In this document: positions 12,501-22,723 of the stretch, in pieces
How positions within the stretch are numbered: position 1 is the stretch's first letter
Layout: every line of letters begins with the position of its first letter
Program-made: the position numbers and the translations under genes
Source of the DNA: Plazaster borealis
Taxonomy: Eukaryota > Echinodermata > Asteroidea > Forcipulatida > Labidiasteridae
DNA length: 64,000 bases
Assembly (NCBI GenBank): GCA_021014325.1
Contig: CM037467.1
Span: forward strand, 2,046,001-2,110,000
Direction: 5' to 3'
Notes under the pieces: model-generated
What the model saw: the letters and a program-made list of their open reading frames with translations, nothing else
The model's database searches: none
What the model was told of the DNA's origin: nothing

Positions 12501-15500
12501 TTCTTCATGTTTCAACATTTGTTGACAATTTTCTTTTAGAATTTTAATGAAAGTTTTGATGACGGTCGGTCGGACGGACGAGGACAAACCAACAATTTTT
12601 GTTTTGCCTTATCAACCATTCAATTGCATGGGTTGTGTGTGGTGGAACAATTGTGCACAGAACAATCGGATTACTGTTGCATTGGTTAGATGCATGCTTT
12701 CACCACATACTGCAGGCTGTCATGGTTTACCATTCAAATCCATTCATTGTCTGAATGGTCGGACAGTAGGAGGGTTGACTGTGTACTGTGTACATGAATT
12801 CACATGATATAGTGCTGCAGGCTGGCATAGTTTATCTATCATTCAAAACCACAGAGGATGATATTGAATGGTTAGACAGTAGGAGGGTTGACTGTATACT
12901 GTGTAGATGCATTCACCACATGATATCATATTGCAGTCTGCAAGGTCTATCTATCATTAATAACCACAGTGGATGATATTGAATGGTCAGACAGTAGGAG
13001 GGTTGACTATGTACTGTGTAAGATGCATTCACCACATTATATCATATTGTAGGCTGGCATAGTTTATCATCCAAAACCCACAGTAAATGATATTAAATTA
13101 TCAGACAGTAGGAGGGTTGACTATGTACTGTGTAGATATTCATTCATCACAAATATATTGCAGGCTGGTATCATTCAAAACCACAGTAGATGGTATTGAA
13201 TGGTCAGACAGTTCAAACGCATGAGAGATTATTGAGAATATTTACCTCGATCCATTGGCCAAATTTCTTGATGTGGATGTTATTGAGTTTGACTCCGCTC
13301 TGCTTGAGCCTGACAAAGACGGGCATTGATGTATCGCCAACATAGATTGGAATGTCAGGGTTACGTTCGGATAACAGCTGCAGAGTTGGGTAACTGGAGG
13401 TGTTCAAAGAACAGGATCGGTTTAAGGTTGGGTCAGAGATTGGTTACTACTCCAAAAATTAATGGCCATAAAAACAGACTTGGTAAGAAGCACTGCAGCT
13501 GTTGATAGTACATACTATTTTGAGAAAGGATTCCCTTTGAAGTAATATGGTTTGGATAACTTTACACCCCAAAGACATTAAAATCTGAGAACTAATTCAT
13601 GCATGAATTGTTGATTCTGAGGGTTGGTGTCCATTCACAAATGCTGCGGCAAGAGATGCGGTTGGTACCCACGGTCCACTGAATTTTGTTGATGAAATAT
13701 CCAGGGTTTTTTTTTTATAGTGCATTTATTGAAAGCTACTTGTACAGAATGGGAATTAGTGTACGCTTTCAATCACAGTGTACTTTTCCAGTTAAATGTA
13801 TTATACAGGATTGGTAGAGCTGACAAAATAGTCGCAGACAATTTTCATTCGTTGTTTGATCAACCATATACTGTACATGAAATAACAAACCTGTGAAAAT
13901 TTGGGCTTAATCCGTTGTGTGAATCAGGAGAAAATAGTGAAAAACACTGCACAATTTTCTGCATGTAAACACATTGTCCTTAATTTCGGTTGTTACAACC
14001 GAAATCAGCTGACTGCATTTTTTTGTTTTTCAGATACAGTTTTCTCATTTCTCATGACATCATTTCAGAGGGAAATATTTCACAGAAAAAATGGCTCTGG
14101 TATGAACTTCATAACTAGTAAGCTTTCAGACTAAAATTAAACAATGTTTTATCCTTACCAATCCTATCTAAAAACCTTTAAAGACAGTTTAAATTTTCAA
14201 TAATTTTTTCATCACCAACATTGAAGAAGTTTACAGAATACTTACTTTAAATGATCCGAGTGGAGATGACTTATGTAAATGAGGTCAGCTTTGGCCAGCC
14301 TGTCCAGCCAATCAGCTGGCGGTTCATGCATCAGCCACCAACCACGTGCAAACGCTGGGCCAGTCAGCCATGGGTCAGTGAACATGATCAGGTCACCAAG
14401 TTTAATCTCAATGCACGCATGGGTGAAGTACGTAATCTAAAGTAGTAAAAACAATGTCCTCGATTTAGTCCTCAATATGAATTGACCCCTTGTCCTAATG
14501 TCATACACAAACCACTGTCTGCCTTGCTTGCCATTTCGAGAGTCAAACTTCCCGTACAAATTATGGCAAGCAAACCACTGTCTGCCTTGCTTGCCATTTA
14601 TGGAGTCAAACTTCACGTACAAATTATGGTAAGCGTGTAAACACCGCATGGCATAAAACCACAAGCAGCGTTCTCCCTTAACAGTGGTCCACTGGCCAAA
14701 TGTGACTTAAAACACCTGGGGACAAGTCAAAATTCTCTCCAAGTGGTCCGGCTGGCTAGTTCAGTGTTGAAAAGCATCCCCTTTTTTTATTTGAAATATG
14801 GACTAGTGAAAAAGCTGACGGACTAGTGAAATGACAAGCTTACTGGTCCTGCTGGCCAGTCACTACAAATGTTAAGGGCAAACCCTGACAAGTCCACAAC
14901 TCAGAACTTTTACTGGACCTGAAATTTGCATACACGACCTTCAACATTCCTTTCTTTATATTTGATTCACTTTTAGGAGAAGTTATTGATAGGCTAGTAT
15001 ACAATTATTTACAGCTTAAAGTGCTGGACTCTGGCCAGTGGTCCAGTGATTATTTCAAACCTTGTTGTTGAAAAACTATATTGCAGAAAAATAGTTTGTG
15101 GCCTGACGTTTTCGACCCTAGCAGAGTCTTTCTCGTCGGCAAAATGACAACCTGAAAAACTACATTGACAAAATTTTGCTGTTCTCAGCTTGTCCTCACT
15201 GACTGACCTGAACTTCCCCTACTTCAAGAGGCATAGGATCTCTCTTATCGGTCTCCCATGGCTGTGGTGGCTTCAACTCTACAATGTCTAAGCTTCCGTC
15301 ATCGTTATACTCAGGAACTGCATCAGAACAAAAAATATACACCAAAAACATCAAAAATTATATTAAAAAGCAAATCCTTGTTATTTAATAACAATGTTGG
15401 AGTCTTATAGGCCTATAGTGCACAAATCCACCAATGAGGTGCTCAATGTGCTTGAACAAAGACAAACACATTTAAAGACGGGTTTTGAAGTTTATGAATT

Positions 15501-18130
15501 ATGAGGCCGATTTATGTAGCACCTTGAAGGGGTTTACATTGTATCTTTCTTTATAATTTTGCCTAAAATTCTGCATTCTGGGAAGACCAATCAGTCTATG
15601 AACCTACCTTTAAACATTCACAGCTGTTATTTCATGTGTTATGTTGGTTAACATAAAAGGTGATTATTGATTTTTGATATTTACAAAGGTTGTCTATGTG
15701 CATTAAGCACAACATTTGCTTAGCACAGAAAACTTTGCTCCTGCAGACTGCTAGTTGTTTGCTTACCAAATAAAGTTATTGACTTTATTTCTACAGAGTC
15801 ACAGCCCTAAACAAATATTAAAATCATGACTTTGGCTTGAAATACCCCTTGAAAGTAACCCATAAACCGAACATGCCCTCAAAAAAGTTCAGTAAATGAG
15901 AGCAAAAGGTCTTGTAAGAATGTTCCTTGTCTAGTCAAATTTCTGTGCTACGTAGAAGGGCTTGAATTTATATTTTCTTTTGGGGGTGGGGGGGGGGTCG
16001 GAAATCCAGAAGACAGTAGGACTTTTAGCTCAAAATAGCTCTGCTTTAAAAGCAGAAAGTTATTGCTTAACAATTTTCTGCTAAGCAAAAATAAGCAGGA
16101 TACCAGTCACAGATAATACACAGGACATGACATTTTGGCTGGTAACCTTATTCCAGTAAATAGGCCTATAATTTAGTTGTGCTTGGCTACTCTTTGTGCT
16201 TTTAAAAGCAGTTCTATGAAACTGGACCCTGGTCAGGATGAAAGGCAGAGGAAAAAACCACTAAAAGCAAACCTGAATGCCATCAAACTGGTTAATTCTG
16301 TTGACTGTTTTTTTAGAGCCAAAAGAGAAACAGGAAGAGCGCAACCCTGGTTTGTTTGTTTTCATTTCTAATAAAACCAGACAAAAGGCAAACCAAAGTT
16401 AATAAATGGTAAACTTTCTCGTCACGTACCAAGCTGTTGTTGACTGAAGCTGTCTGGTGGATTCACATAGCGCATGGTTTTGGCGTCGAGTTTCCATCCA
16501 TGCTTGGTACAGCGGAGAATACTATACGAAAACATTAACAAAAAATCAATTTAAAGGGTTATAACATCGGTTGTCATTGGGAAAAAGTCGGATTCAATCT
16601 GACAGATCTGATTATATTAAGTTTATTCCAGTTGCAACATGCATGAGGAACATTTCAAAGCAATCCTAATTTTCTTTCCGTTGAATTGAAATGTTCATTC
16701 TTTCTCCACAAGACAAGACGGTCTACTTCACACATCACATTTTGTCCTAGTAGAGTTGATGTTGCTTCACCCAATTATTATGAAGACCTCCACAATTACT
16801 GCCACTTAATCTGATTGCTGCAATCCAAATAAGCAGTGGAGGAAAGTATTAATTTTAAAAGCTAAATTTCAAAAAATCCTAAATCCATAACACAGCCTAC
16901 TGACTGAATTTTGAACAGCTTGTGGTTGTTTAGGAATAAGATTTTTCATTTGTTCAACCTAGAACTATTTAAAATTTACCCCATCAGTTTCCCTTGTGGT
17001 ATATTACTTGATATTTGAAATAAAAAGTTGCATCCCCTTCAGGTGCCACCTCTGCTGCCACTTCCCAGGTTGTATCATAAACTTGGGTGTGATCCCTGGC
17101 TATACAGCAGTTACAATTACAGGTTGTATGGCTACTGACTGGCACCCCCGAATAAAGATACCGACAAAATAGGGAGACCGCCAACATTGTGCGAGATAGC
17201 TCAGTTGCAGAGCTGCCAACATTGGTTTTTGAAAATCCGGAAGATTTTATTTTTAAGTCAGAAAGACTCAATCTCAGCGCGCGTCGCGACGATTTTTGCT
17301 GGGCGCCATTTTGCTTTACATTCCCAACCACGTTCCCAGTGGTGTACGATGTTGCAGAGTCATTTGCTCGATCGTGGGCAGTGCGTCGTTACGATACCAC
17401 ACGAGTATTAAGCCACACTGTAAGTGTAATCACCTATTTCAGGGGTATCGATAGCGTGCTACCCATGGTAGCGAGGCTGATCAGTGCCAGACTACGTGCA
17501 TATAGCATGCACATGTATGGATGCGCAGAAGACGAAACTACGGTTAGAACAACTTTTTCTGCGCATCTATGCAATTAAATATGCACGCGCGCAAACGAAA
17601 CACACACACGGACGGCGGAGGGCTAGGAAATTCGTCAATTTTATTACTTTTTTCATTAACAGGTTGGGAATCCGGGAGATTTTGACTGCTTGCGGGATGT
17701 CGGAAGATTGCCGTCAAAAACGGGAGTCTTCCGCAAAATCCGGAAGAGTTGGCAGCTCTGCAGTTGGTAGAGCGCTGGCATGTTAATCCGGAGGTTGCAG
17801 GTTCAAATCAAGCTCTAACATTTTTTTTTTTTCAACTCGAAAAAGAAAACAAAATGCACACAGAAATTAATATCAAATCTCAAAGACTCCTTACCAGTTA
17901 TCGCCATCTTCGATATCTTTAATAAACGTCCCTCCCTGATGCTTGCATTTATTCAGACATGCCTTGTACATGTGCGACGTGGCGGGTTCCTCCACCGTAT
18001 TCTCCGCAGAAGGATCCTTGTAGATGACAAATTTCTCCTTCTCTGATCTACTGATGAGGTTGACACCAAACTTGAGTTGACTTGTCTCCTCTGGAGACAG
18101 AGAGAAGATGACCTCTCTTTCTTGTTCCAT
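3325..18130 (-). CDS. CMAH: CMP-N-acetylneuraminate hydroxylase (CMP-Neu5Ac to CMP-Neu5Gc), 15 coding exons
   Basis: Exons, in coding order: 17895-18130, 16430-16521, 15208-15317, 14246-14436, 13246-13393, 11996-12077, 11062-11199, 10155-10290, 9208-9345, 8786-8833, 6598-6724, 5980-6102, 5057-5172, 4239-4366, 3325-3521. All junctions are GT-AG with matching phases, and the sum is 2010 bases (669 residues plus stop). The family hydroxylates CMP-Neu5Ac using cytochrome b5 and its reductase. Visible features are a Rieske-type iron-sulphur site (C62-x-H64, C83-x2-H86), the metallo-beta-lactamase-like motif H203-x-H205-x-D207-H208, and conserved blocks such as DGVHPDMDTC, DFAGGASGFPMTFSGG and CPFAGYFVEAHPSD. 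The start is the ATG at 18130; the in-frame codon further upstream is TTG, not ATG. Compared with the mammalian enzyme as I remember it, there is an insertion around residues 40-54 and a C-terminal extension ending in a membrane anchor. No frame breaks were seen, so the gene looks functional. Confidence 0.97.
3638..4222. repeat. Direct repeat pair (~60 bp) in CMAH intron 14
   Basis: The block CAGAGCATACTGATCGAAAC, continuing through CTTCAAGTTGTTACAC, occurs at about 3638-3696 and again at about 4160-4222 with few differences. The second copy lies 17 bases from the exon 14 donor. The ~460 bases between show no gene. Confidence 0.8.
5260..5585. repeat. Degenerate tandem repeat, ~70-bp unit, in CMAH intron 12
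   Basis: The motifs AGATAAACAGNAGGACAAG, TTGAACTC and CCCAATCTAC recur four to five times with 55-80 base spacing. No coding meaning was seen. Confidence 0.75.
7205..7450 (+). pseudogene. 5'-truncated non-LTR retrotransposon, reverse transcriptase C terminus
   Basis: The translation resembles the usual end of Jockey/CR1-type ORF2 proteins: LCRHQPSRSLRLSSQ, then a SFSHTSPKLxNALPSSL block in which the conserved Trp codon is TGA, then SHLFQHAFSQ. The copy is dead. A (TAA)-rich 3' tail follows at 7432-7447. Confidence 0.7.
7814..8212. mobile_element. MITE, GGGTCTGTATAC subfamily
   Basis: The ends read TAAAGGGATTGTATACATTT and ATGTATACAGACCCTTTGA. The inverted neighbour at 8383-8763 is of the same subfamily in the opposite orientation, so the two copies can pair with each other. 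Both lie in CMAH intron 10. Confidence 0.85.
8383..8763. mobile_element. MITE, GGGTCTGTATAC subfamily (inverted neighbour)
   Basis: It begins TTTAAAGGGTCTGTATACAT and ends AACAGATACAGACCCTTTAA, with the full set of internal family blocks (CTTGGTAAGAAGTACAGCAG, CCGCTCCAGATTTTCGGC). It looks close to full length. Confidence 0.87.
9014..9183 (-). mobile_element. SINE fragment, tRNA head with CGTGTCGTGG start
   Basis: On the minus strand it reads GGCGTGTCGTGGCTGAGCGG, with an A box and GGGTTTCGAGTCCC as B box. It belongs to the same family as the copies at 46007-46363, 47047-47480, 47482-47653 and 39980-40173. It lies in CMAH intron 9, just left of exon 9. Confidence 0.82.
9500..10140. repeat. 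(TTGA)n microsatellite tract with internal long hairpin
   Basis: Long runs of imperfect TTGATTGA occupy 9510-9690 and 9940-10140 in CMAH intron 8, stopping 15 bases from the exon 8 donor. Between them lies a ~150-base inverted repeat (9709-9862). Confidence 0.93.
9709..9862. repeat. Long near-perfect inverted repeat (~70-base arms)
   Basis: The left arm contains TTACCCATACACCGATGTGT and CACTGTATACTCAGTACTTT; the right arm carries their reverse complements, with only a short centre near AAAAAATTTGTTC. The arm sequence also occurs once at about 38345-38430 behind a tRNA-like head. The hairpin is therefore probably two SINE bodies joined in opposite orientations. Confidence 0.9.
11579..11955. 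mobile_element. Two adjacent GGGCCCAATTTCATAGAGCTG-type MITEs
   Basis: Two copies lie back to back (about 11579-11765 and 11770-11955). Each has an end of the type CCAATTYCAYARAGYTG with repeated GCTTAGCA motifs and the shared block TTTTGGCTGGYAACC (or its complement). Further copies of this dispersed family are near 1355-1530, 16020-16235, 30410-30600, 31918-32175, 37795-37980 and 45035-45235. Confidence 0.82.
12138..12355. repeat. Dispersed repeat shared with 38642-38865
   Basis: TTGTTTGTTTGTCCATA, AGGGTCCTC and AAAGGTAGGGTC, followed by an AT-rich body with GAACTCTTNTATTAAATGTC, occur in the same order at both places. No termini or coding sequence were recognised. Confidence 0.78.
12640..13210 (+). 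repeat. Minisatellite array A, ~114-bp unit, about 4 copies, with leader
   Basis: Units begin near 12757, 12871, 12986 and 13100 with GGTCAGACAGTAGGAGGGTT and continue through TATCATATTGCAGGCTGGC and CCACAGTGGATGATATTGAA. The 5' leader contains TTGTGCACAGAACAATCGG. The same unit forms arrays at 41688-42400 (inverted) and 50640-51040. The array ends 36 bases from the donor of CMAH exon 5. Confidence 0.92.
13800..14165. mobile_element. Dispersed element shared with 54702-55078
   Basis: It starts TACAGGATTGGTAGAGCTGA, contains GGTTGTTACAACC and TTCACAGAAAAAATG, and ends TTATCCTTACCAATCCTAT; the two ends are partly inverted (AGGATTGGTA / TACCAATCCT). A near-complete second copy is at 54702-55078 and a left-end fragment at 6297-6400. 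Confidence 0.83.
14246..14436 (-). CDS. CMAH: CMAH exon 4, metal-binding motif exon
   Basis: It encodes residues 147-210, including DPWLTGPAFARGWW and the HLHSDH motif. This is the H-x-H-x-D-H signature of metallo-beta-lactamase folds, conserved in CMAH. The acceptor is CTACTTTAG and the donor is AAA|GTAAGT. The exon is read in full without a stop and joins in phase on both sides. Confidence 0.95.
14510..14637. repeat. 64-bp tandem duplication in CMAH intron 3
   Basis: Two adjacent units begin CAAACCACTGTCTGCCTTGC and end near CAAATTATGG, with a handful of differences. Upstream open frames on the minus strand only repeat this unit. Confidence 0.88.
14668..14895. mobile_element. MITE, TTCTCCCTTAACA/TGTTAAGGGCAAACC ends
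   Basis: It begins AGCGTTCTCCCTTAACAGTG and ends ATGTTAAGGGCAAACCCTG, with internal AAGTGGTCCGGCTGG and CTAGTGAAATGACAAGC. Full copies in the same orientation are at 50283-50500 and 60968-61192. Confidence 0.86.
16975..17830 (+). mobile_element. tRNA-derived SINE interrupted by a 553-bp MITE
   Basis: The left part (16975-17207) runs from TTTACCCCATCAGTTTCCC through GGGAGACCGCCAACATTG to GATAGCTCAGTTG. The right part (17767-17830) continues the tRNA-like head with GTAGAGCGCTGGC and B box GGTTCAAATC. The MITE at 17208-17760 splits the A box. Confidence 0.9.
17208..17760. mobile_element. 553-bp MITE with CAGAGCTGCCAAC inverted ends and 6-bp target duplication
   Basis: The ends are CAGAGCTGCCAACATT and AGTTGGCAGCTCTG. 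The duplication CAGTTG occurs at 17202-17207 and 17761-17766, and removing the element restores the SINE A box. Relatives are at 2120-2150 (left end only), 27667-27845 and 42636-43024. The open frames inside are short and unrelated to known proteins. Confidence 0.92.
17895..18130 (-). CDS. CMAH: CMAH first coding exon (N-terminal half of Rieske domain)
   Basis: The exon encodes residues 1-78 plus two bases of codon 79, and its donor reads CTG|GTAAGG. It carries KCKHQGG, the first Cys-x-His half of the Rieske [2Fe-2S] site. A good acceptor (AATAACAG, exon base 18161) lies 31 bases upstream of the ATG, so this is probably exon 2 of the transcript, with a short 5' untranslated part at 18131-18161 and an untranslated first exon further right. 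The stretch SAENTVEEPATSHM before the Rieske cysteine is extra relative to the mammalian protein as I recall it. Confidence 0.93.
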
Positions 18131-18855
18131 GTTGTATCGGTGATGTACCAATTAATTGACTCTGTTATTAAAGACAGTGTACATCATATTTTATTTGTTA
18201 CAATTCTATTGGGTTTTTTACAGGGCGGGTATGCCTTTGGTAATTATACTCCAAAAAATAATGACCATAAAAACTTACTTGGTAAGAAGCACTGCAGGTG
18301 TTGATAATAACATTTTGAGAAAGGAAGGAGGTTTTAGAGAAACAAAATTAATCTAAGAACTCAGATTGTGTATTCCAAATATGAATTATTCTTCCTACAT
18401 GTACATGCTTGGACAAATTACATGTACTTGTAACCGCTCCAGATTTCTTGGCAATGTCTCAAAAATGCTACCACCTTTTGAAATGGAAACTTCACGGGTT
18501 AGTTTATTTATCTACATTTAGGATTAAATCAATCGAACGGTTCAAAAAACCAAAGGTTTACTTTGCCTTTAACGATGCCAGGCTCGCACAGTTCAAGTTA
18601 AAACACAAAAAATAAATTGTCGGGAACTCAACATCATATGTAGGCCTACTTGATTGTGCATGTTACATGTATTTTGTGCATTGTCTGTGGTATATATTAT
18701 GTGACAGTTTTTGTATGTTTTCTTTGTTTTGAAACAGTACCATCCGTCAAAAGGTGTTTTAATTCAGAGTAAAAATTCTACAAAAATTCTCTCTGCAAAA
18801 ATTGGGCAATGCAACTTTAAATATCAGATAAAAAACTACTTTAGTTTCATTCTGT

Positions 18856-19163
18856 TACATGTACATATTGTGTTAAATCTTTGGTAGAATTTGGTAGCCA
18901 ATCAATAATTACCTAGCTTCAAGATCGCTCACTCATGATCTGAATATTTGGCCATGAAATGGTCGAGACCAGAATAAAATACAATGATATTGGTTTCCAT
19001 GACAACACATGTTACATATTGTGTTAAATCTTTAATAGAATTTGGTAGCCAATCAAATAATTATATGTAGCTTCGGGATCGCTCACTCATGATCTGAATG
19101 TTTGGCCATGAAATGGTCTAGACCAGAATAAAATACAATGATACTGGTTTCCATGACAACACA
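18856..19163. repeat. Tandem duplication, ~153-bp unit
   Basis: Two units share ATTGTGTTAAATCTTT, GGTAGCCAATCAA, ATCGCTCACTCATGATCTGA and CCATGACAACACA with about 90% identity by eye. Nothing coding was seen. Confidence 0.88.
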
Positions 19164-19316
19164 TTGTTAATGTTAGTTTAAAGACAGAGTAAATAGTCAA
19201 AAGGTAAGTTCGAAGGGATTTTAAAAATGGATTGTTGTATTGATCCAGAATGTTTGTTCAGTTTTTCAGTTCAGTTCAGTTCAGTTTCATCAGTCAATAA
19301 TTCTCTAGTCTAGTTT

Positions 19317-19713
19317 TTAAAGGCACTGAACACGTTTGGAAATTGTCAAAGACCAGTGTTCTCACTTGGTGTATCCCAACATATGCATAAAAGAACAAGC
19401 CTGTGAAAATTTGGGCTCAATTGGTCATCGAAGTTGCAAGAAAATGATGAGAGACAAAACACCCTTATTGTACAAATTTGTGTGCTTTCAGACAGGAATA
19501 AGAACTTCTTGCAAGAAGTTTTTATTATTTTAGTAAGAAATTACCTCTTTCTCAAAAACTACGTTACTTCAGAGGGAGTCGTTTCCTACAATGTTTTATA
19601 CTAGTTTCCTACAATGTTTTATACTATCAACAGCTCTCCGTTGCTTGTTACCAAGTAAGTTTTTATGCTAATATTTGTTTTGAGTCATTACCAAACATGT
19701 ACGATACCTTTAA
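19317..19713 (+). mobile_element. MITE, TTAAAGGCACTGAACACG family
   Basis: The ends TTAAAGGCACTGAACACGTT and GTACGATACCTTTAA are roughly inverted. The internal blocks CTCACTTGGTGTATCCCAAC, GTCATCGAAGTTGCAAGAAA and CTCAAAAACTACGTTACTTC define the family. Near-full copies in the same orientation are at 25288-25675, 28532-28885 (divergent), 39532-39905 and 48893-49255; partial copies are at 43890-44073, 56010-56325 and 58432-58702. Confidence 0.9.
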
Positions 19714-20642
19714 CTACTATAGGGCCTACTCTACACGCACCCACTTAAATCTTAACAATGGTTTCTGAAGTGGCGCTGCTTTCTATAGGCCTAGCTGTAC
19801 CAGGGCTTGAATTTGTGGGGAAAATCTACAAGACCACAGGGTTTGTGGCTCAAATGTTTAGTGGACCAGAATTCTTTTAATACAAGACAAGAATAAAAAT
19901 ATAACAATAAACGCTGCATTACTACATGTACAAATGTAGTAGAGGTCAACCATTCAGAATTTCAGGTTATTAGTTGAGGATTATATTTATAAAAAATTAT
20001 AAGACAAGTTTTGAATCTTCAATAAATCTGATAAAATTTGGCTGCATGGGCGAATCTACCTATTGAATGAATGAAGCTTGGCATGCTCAACTCGCTTGGA
20101 TCATGTTGTATCGATCATGCTGCTGTATTTTCTATACCTCTATGGTTCATATAGCGCCGCAAGGCACAATGTAGGGTGGGGGCCATTTTGGTAAGCAAAT
20201 GTTCATGTTAAAAAATTTGAAACGAGACTAGTCGCCCAGCACTACCTGGTAAGATGACTGACATTCCAGACTCAAACAAACACTAGCCCCAATTTGGCCA
20301 AGGCCAAACGAGTGAAGCTACAACAAACACATCATAATTAATGTAAAAAAAAGTGTTGTTGGGTCCAGATCCACTAACTTGGACTAGGTGATAAATATGC
20401 CTGATGCTATGGAGAGAATTGCCCCTGCCTGACATCAGCATACCAAATTTAAGGCAAAGCCATTACTCAGCGAAATGCTGGCTGAAGTCATGAACTCTGT
20501 CAATTAATTATGAAATATGACAGAATGGGGCTCACGCCCAATCTCTACCGTCTATACTATACATTAGTACTAGTTTATAGTATAACTGCAGTACTTTATT
20601 GTTTTTAGAGGTTAAGGTAAGCTCGGGTCGTCTCGTCTCAAT

Positions 20643-21040
20643 TAAACTTGGGCGATATTGCTTTTTTTCATCCACGATGTATCGTCAAGAATATATCGCG
20701 ATATTTGATTATATCGCGATTAATTTTTGATGACGTCTATCTTCTACGAATCTCACAGTGCAAGTTTTGGTTGTAGAATTAGCAGCCGTCTCATTACTAC
20801 TTTTCTCCAATGACCTATTCTTCGGGTTTTACTCTAAATCTATGGGGTTAAAACCTGGGCCTATTACTTACACACATTTAATGTGTCTACTGCGCATGAC
20901 AGACTGTTCTACATGTGTGCATGCATCGCGATACTTAGTCGATATCGCGATTTACCGATATCACGATCAAAAAAAAATCTACCCGATTTTCAGAACTAGT
21001 ATCGCGATATTCGATAATATCGTGGTATCGCCCAAGCTTA
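20643..21040. mobile_element. 398-bp hAT-type MITE with 8-bp target duplication
   Basis: The ends TAAACTTGGGCGATA and TATCGCCCAAGCTTA are inverted with one difference. The flanks GTCTCAAT (20635-20642) and GTCTCAAT (21041-21048) form a perfect 8-bp duplication, the hAT hallmark. The interior is rich in ATATCGCGAT repeats. No transposase is present. Confidence 0.92.
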
Positions 21041-21252
21041 GTCTCAATAGTTTACTATACTACTCTACTCTAGTCTATTTAACCTAAGAAAGTGGCAATT
21101 TCACTGTAGCCCGAACACTCTAAATAATGACGTACCTGCCGTTACGTTAGTACAGACCTGCATTGAGATTTACACAGTAGATGAGAAGCCACTAAAACAC
21201 ACACACACTAACACAAAGTACAGTACACAGTGTACAACGAAAGATTCAAGAT

Positions 21253-21664
21253 TAAAGGGACATGTTGCCTTGGATCGGGCGAGTTGGTCTATGAAAAGCG
21301 TATGTAACATACTGTTTGTTATTTGAAATATGTTTTAAAAGTAGAATACAATGATCTACACACATCATTGCCTCGAAATTGCCTGGTTTTCCTTTCACAT
21401 CCTGAATTAACACGGCATGCCATTTTGTAGAGCCAAATTAAAAAATTTTGACTCCACAAAATGGCGGGTGTCACTGAGTGTTAGTTCGCAAAGTAAAAGG
21501 AAAACCACGCAATTTCGAGGCATATTTGTGTGGATCATTGTATTCTACTTTTAAAACATCTTTCTAAATCGAACTATTATATATGCATTTTATAACAAAC
21601 GGTTACAAACGCTTTTTATACATGTAGACCAACTCGCCTGATCCAAGGCAACTTGTCCCTTTAG
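21253..21664. mobile_element. Foldback MITE, TTAAAGGGACATGTTGCCTT ends
   Basis: The right end reads AAGGCAACTTGTCCCTTTAG, the inverse of the left. Pairing extends inward through GATCGGGCGAGTTGGTC / GACCAACTCGCCTGATC and GTAGAATACAATGATC / GATCATTGTATTCTAC, so most of the ~410 bases form one long imperfect hairpin. Confidence 0.9.
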
Positions 21665-21857
21665 CATGTTTAGAACCCGACGACCCAATTCCATAAAACA
21701 TCGTCACAAAACTACTTCTACGCTGTACTCGGCAAAGTCCGTAAGTCGGGATATAACGCCAAGGAAAAACTTAATGTGCATGCGCAGCGGGGGTGCCATT
21801 CCATACAGTGCCAATTACACGTTACAAGGTTCAAGTAAAAAGGGGTAGGCCTATCCT

Positions 21858-21959
21858 TAGCCCACCTTGTTGAGCTGTAATGGCTCTCTTTTAACATCGG
21901 TCTTAAGACCGATAGACCGATGTTAAAAGAGAGCCATTACAGCTCAACAAGGTGGGCTA
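21858..21959. mobile_element. 102-bp Mutator-type palindromic MITE with 9-bp target duplication
   Basis: The arms of about 46 bases start TAGCCCACCTTGTTGAGCTG and are perfect inverse copies around the centre TAAGACCGAT. The flanks GCCTATCCT at 21849-21857 and 21960-21968 are identical, giving the 9-bp duplication typical of Mutator-like elements. Confidence 0.94.
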
Positions 21960-22027
21960 GCCTATCCTAGACCCAGTAACTGGGGTGCTGTACTCATTTT
22001 TTCGAAATTTTGACATCTGTGGTCGTA

Positions 22028-22093
22028 CTAGCCCCACTTCTGTGGCCAACGATCCATGAATCCTTGGCCTGTTGGCCACAGAAGTGGGGGCTA
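22028..22093. mobile_element. Short foldback, AGCCCCACTTCTGTGGCCAAC arms
   Basis: AGCCCCACTTCTGTGGCCAA is followed by ~24 bases and then the inverse TTGGCCACAGAAGTGGGGGC. The flanking TGGTCGTACT occurs on both sides (about 22018 and 22104), so a short insertion is likely. Confidence 0.7.
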
Positions 22094-22723
22094 TGCATGC
22101 TATGGTCGTACTGTACTAGCGCCCCAGGAATGCGTTGTATATTCGCACAGCATTCGCGCGCTGCGGTGAGTGCACACAGTATGAATGTCGGTCCAACTGA
22201 GCAACTGAGAGTTTGACGTCATGGTGGTTTCTCCGAAAATCGTAAATTTGCAGCTCAAAACAAAATCGTGAGTATCCTCCCATACCCCAATTTCGCGCAT
22301 CACAAATATTCGCGCAGGTACCTTTCTGACGCATATTATTTTGTTTACAATATGCAGTGACTCAATTTTTTTTATTTCATGAAAGTATAAAGCCTGATAA
22401 ACAATTTCCTGCGAAGATGTGGAAAATCAAAGCCTTTCCGGTAAGATTTTAGATAAACTACAAATGTAGTATACAATCTTACCTTTTTAGACTAAATACA
22501 AAACATAGCTAGATAAGATGGTCGATTAAAAAAAAAAAAAACCACTGAAAGTTCTGTGCGTATCGTCTGCCATACTTCAATACTTAAATTACAAGACCAC
22601 GTGATTTTCATTTAACAACAGAGGGCGTACAAAATACTACGGAAGGTTGAAGTGGACGTGCGCCTTATAATCCTTTTTTCAGAAATTACCAATTGTTTGC
22701 ATTTAACTGGACGCGGGGCTTAC

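Noticed and set aside
17187..17786. Overlapping plus-strand frames of 74, 129 and 100 codons
   Set aside because: They lie in the 553-bp MITE and its SINE host, with no protein similarity and no splice context.
18131..18151. Upstream extension of CMAH (VHHRYN) before the first ATG
   Set aside because: The only in-frame initiator-like codon there is TTG, and a splice acceptor at 18162-18163 suggests this is 5' untranslated exon sequence.
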